Source: Pseudoblastomonas marina
Lineage (GTDB): Bacteria > Pseudomonadota > Alphaproteobacteria > Sphingomonadales > Sphingomonadaceae
Reading direction: 5' to 3'
Length of the DNA stretch: 64,000 bases
Assembly: GCF_014641655.1 (NCBI RefSeq)
Contig: NZ_BMID01000001.1
Span: 496,001 to 560,000 of the forward strand
Both the position numbers and the translations under genes were made by a program. Positions 62,476 to 64,000 of this stretch are shown piece after piece (positions within the stretch are counted from its first letter, which is position 1; every line of letters begins with the position of its first letter). A model generated the notes under the pieces. The model worked only from the letters and a program-made list of their open reading frames with translations. It made no database searches and was not told where the DNA came from.

Positions 62476-63153
62476 GTGACCTTATCGATCATCATCCTCG
62501 CCATGATTGCGGCCTTTCTGGGCCTGCGCCTCTATTCCGTGCTGGGCGACCGCGCCGAGCATGAGGAAGAACCGATGGCCCCGCGTCCGCGAACCGACCA
62601 GCGCGACGAAGCGGCAACGCAATTGCGTCCGGCCACGACCGTGCGGTCGGCGAGCCAGCCGCAAACCGCGATCGCCGATCGCGAACTCGCGGCCTTCCCT
62701 CCGGGTGTCGAGCGCGGCCTGCGCGCGATCGCCGCGGCCGATCGCCGGTTCGATCCGATCGCGTTCCTCGAAGGGGCCAAGGGCGCTTACACGATGGTGC
62801 TCGAAGCGTTCTGGCGCGGCGACAAGGAAGAGCTGCGCGAACTGTGCGACGACGATGTCTATGCCAGCTTCGCCGGCGCGATCGACGCACGCGAGAAAGC
62901 GGGCGAAAAGCTCGACAACAAGCTGATCCGGATCGAGGAAACGGCAATCACCGGGGCCGATTTCATGGCTCCGCTGGCGCGGATCACGATCCGCTTCACC
63001 GCCGATATCGCGGCGGTGACTCGCGACAAGGACGGCAACGTGATCGCCGGGTCGCTCGACGATGCGGTCGAAAGCGTCGACCTGTGGACCTTCAGCCGCG
63101 ACGTGACCTCGAGCAATCCCGACTGGCTGCTCGACGAAACCGACCAGGGCTGA
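62476..63153 (+). CDS. Tim44/TimA-domain membrane-associated protein
   Basis: The 225-residue protein begins with a GTG at 62476. An N-terminal transmembrane helix (MTLSIIILAMIAAFLGLRLY) and a polar linker lead to a Tim44-like domain at about 85-215 (FLEGAKGAYTMVLEAFWRGD, DLWTFSRDVTSSNPDWLL). The family is homologous to the mitochondrial presequence-translocase subunit Tim44. In alphaproteobacteria it sits at the inner membrane with a proposed role in envelope protein handling. It lies next to secB and mltA, the standard neighbourhood. Confidence 0.92.
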   Translation: MTLSIIILAMIAAFLGLRLYSVLGDRAEHEEEPMAPRPRTDQRDEAATQLRPATTVRSASQPQTAIADRELAAFPPGVERGLRAIAAADRRFDPIAFLEGAKGAYTMVLEAFWRGDKEELRELCDDDVYASFAGAIDAREKAGEKLDNKLIRIEETAITGADFMAPLARITIRFTADIAAVTRDKDGNVIAGSLDDAVESVDLWTFSRDVTSSNPDWLLDETDQG

Positions 63154-63160
63154 TCCCGCC

Positions 63161-64000
63161 ATGCTCGCGACCGCGTTGCGCCGTCTTTCGCTGTTCGGTG
63201 CCGCGGCGCTGCTGGCCGGTTGCGGCCAGATCGTCCCCGAGCCCGAAGACCTGCCGCCGCCCGGAGTCGCCGCCGAAATCTCGCGCGGGCCCGATATCCG
63301 CACACTGTCCTTCACCGACGAGGACGCGCGCGGCGCGCTTGTCTCGTTCCGCGCCTCATGCCCGCAATTGCTGCGGCGCGAGGATGCAAGCGGGCTGATC
63401 GAACCGGCAGCATGGCGCGGCGTGTGCGACCTTGCCGCTACCTGGCCCGCCAATGACGCGGCGCGTTTCTTCACCCAGCATTTCGAGACCGCGCAATTGC
63501 GCGACGGGCGCGCCTTCGCGACCGGCTATTTCGAGCCGTCGATCGAAGGCTCGCGCACCCGGCTGCCGGGCTACGACGTGCCGGTCTACGCGATGCCCGA
63601 CGACCTCGTGCGCGCCTGGCCCAAGGACATGCCCGAAAGCGAACGCACGGGCCGCCCTCCGCTCGGGCGGATCAACGAGCAGGGCGAATACGAGCTCTAT
63701 TACGATCGCGCTGCGATCGAGGACGGCGCGCTCGCAGGGCGCGGGCTCGAAATCGCCTGGGCCAAGGACCCGATCGAGTTCTTCTTCCTCCAGATCCAGG
63801 GCTCGGGCATGCTGCGCGCACCCGACGGATCGATCATGCGGATCGGCTATGCCGGGCAGAACGGGCGCGAATATGTCGGCATTGGCGGGGTGATGCGCGA
63901 ACGCGGCCTGCTCGGCGACGGGCCCGGGCAATATGCCGGGTCGATGCAGGGCATTGTCCGTTATCTGCGCGAACATCCCGAGGAGGGCCGCGAGCTGATG
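63161..64000 (+). CDS. mltA: Membrane-bound lytic transglycosylase A, cut by window edge
   Basis: The visible 280 codons start at ATG 63161, 7 nt after the Tim44-type gene, and run off the right edge. A lipoprotein signal ends in LLAGC (Cys20). The MltA barrel domain is recognisable by FFTQHFETAQL, ATGYFEPSIEGSRT and FFLQIQGSGML, and the sequence continues toward the 3D domain, whose catalytic Asp is not yet reached. The enzyme cleaves glycan strands to 1,6-anhydro products in the periplasm. It forms an operon with the Tim44-domain gene. Confidence 0.94.
   Translation, partial: MLATALRRLSLFGAAALLAGCGQIVPEPEDLPPPGVAAEISRGPDIRTLSFTDEDARGALVSFRASCPQLLRREDASGLIEPAAWRGVCDLAATWPANDAARFFTQHFETAQLRDGRAFATGYFEPSIEGSRTRLPGYDVPVYAMPDDLVRAWPKDMPESERTGRPPLGRINEQGEYELYYDRAAIEDGALAGRGLEIAWAKDPIEFFFLQIQGSGMLRAPDGSIMRIGYAGQNGREYVGIGGVMRERGLLGDGPGQYAGSMQGIVRYLREHPEEGRELM

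Overview
The window is one 64 kb stretch of high-GC chromosome, densely packed with genes, from an alphaproteobacterium. Several features point to the Sphingomonadales, most likely the Erythrobacter/Qipengyuania side of the order. These are the block ubiB-ubiE-mutM-rpsT-dnaA close to coaBC-dut, the histidine phosphotransferase ChpT, many short overlapping ATGA/GTGA gene junctions, two large TonB-dependent receptors, TorF-type and DUF4136 envelope proteins, and a paired TauE-family permease and TIGR02186 protein. This placement is inferred from gene content and style, not from a database search. I see no prophage, insertion sequence, CRISPR array or integron. The sequence looks like core chromosome throughout.

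Layout. 0-5 kb: an edge-truncated DUF418 membrane protein, then a divergent envelope locus with a Sel1/SPOR protein on one side and, on the other, a ParA ATPase, a possible ribbon-helix-helix protein and a TPR/SPOR lipoprotein. 5-9.4 kb: pyrB with an overlapping, catalytically degenerate dihydroorotase, then the protease SppA. 9.4-16.2 kb: a small proline-rich protein, tRNA-Leu(UAG), trigger factor with a histone-like Lys/Ala tail, an unknown protein, an exported amidase, ClpP and ClpX. 16.2-26.9 kb: a fasciclin protein, an RskA-type anti-sigma factor and its ECF sigma factor. Divergent from these is an Oar-like TonB receptor with a PhoD-like phosphatase, preceded by a convincing Pho box. MtgA and a second TonB receptor follow. 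27-31.4 kb: rpoH, rluD, chpT, an AmpD-type amidase, the RNase P RNA and a YbjN-like protein. 31.6-41 kb: a tricorn-like S41 protease, an unknown exported protein, UDP-glucose dehydrogenase overlapping a metallophosphoesterase, a TorF porin-like protein, a frameshifted SIMPL gene, a glyoxalase and NhaA.

41-48 kb: an NfrB-like glycosyltransferase overlapping a short NfrA-like beta-barrel candidate, the TauE/TIGR02186 pair, a HerA-like ATPase and a ThiF/MoeB-type E1-like enzyme. 48-58 kb: the dnaA-rpsT-mutM | ubiE-ubiB neighbourhood, two membrane proteins, coaBC with a very long acidic interdomain linker, and dut. 58-64 kb: a DUF4136 lipoprotein, trpS, murJ and secB, divergent from a Tim44-domain protein and an mltA cut by the right edge.

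How the parts fit together. Proteostasis is heavily represented (tig, clpP, clpX, rpoH, secB, sppA, tricorn-like protease). So is peptidoglycan work (mtgA, murJ, mltA, ampD-like, two SPOR proteins). Cell-cycle control appears through dnaA, chpT, CtrA-like boxes and a cluster of GANTC sites upstream of dnaA. The most interesting signals are the nested palindrome carrying two GANTC sites upstream of dnaA, the ParA/SPOR locus with a CtrA-like box, the minimal Nfr-like glycan pair, the Pho box over the TonB-receptor/PhoD operon, the pseudo-dihydroorotase, the CoaBC linker, and three convergent gene pairs that share one CTAG as both stop codons.
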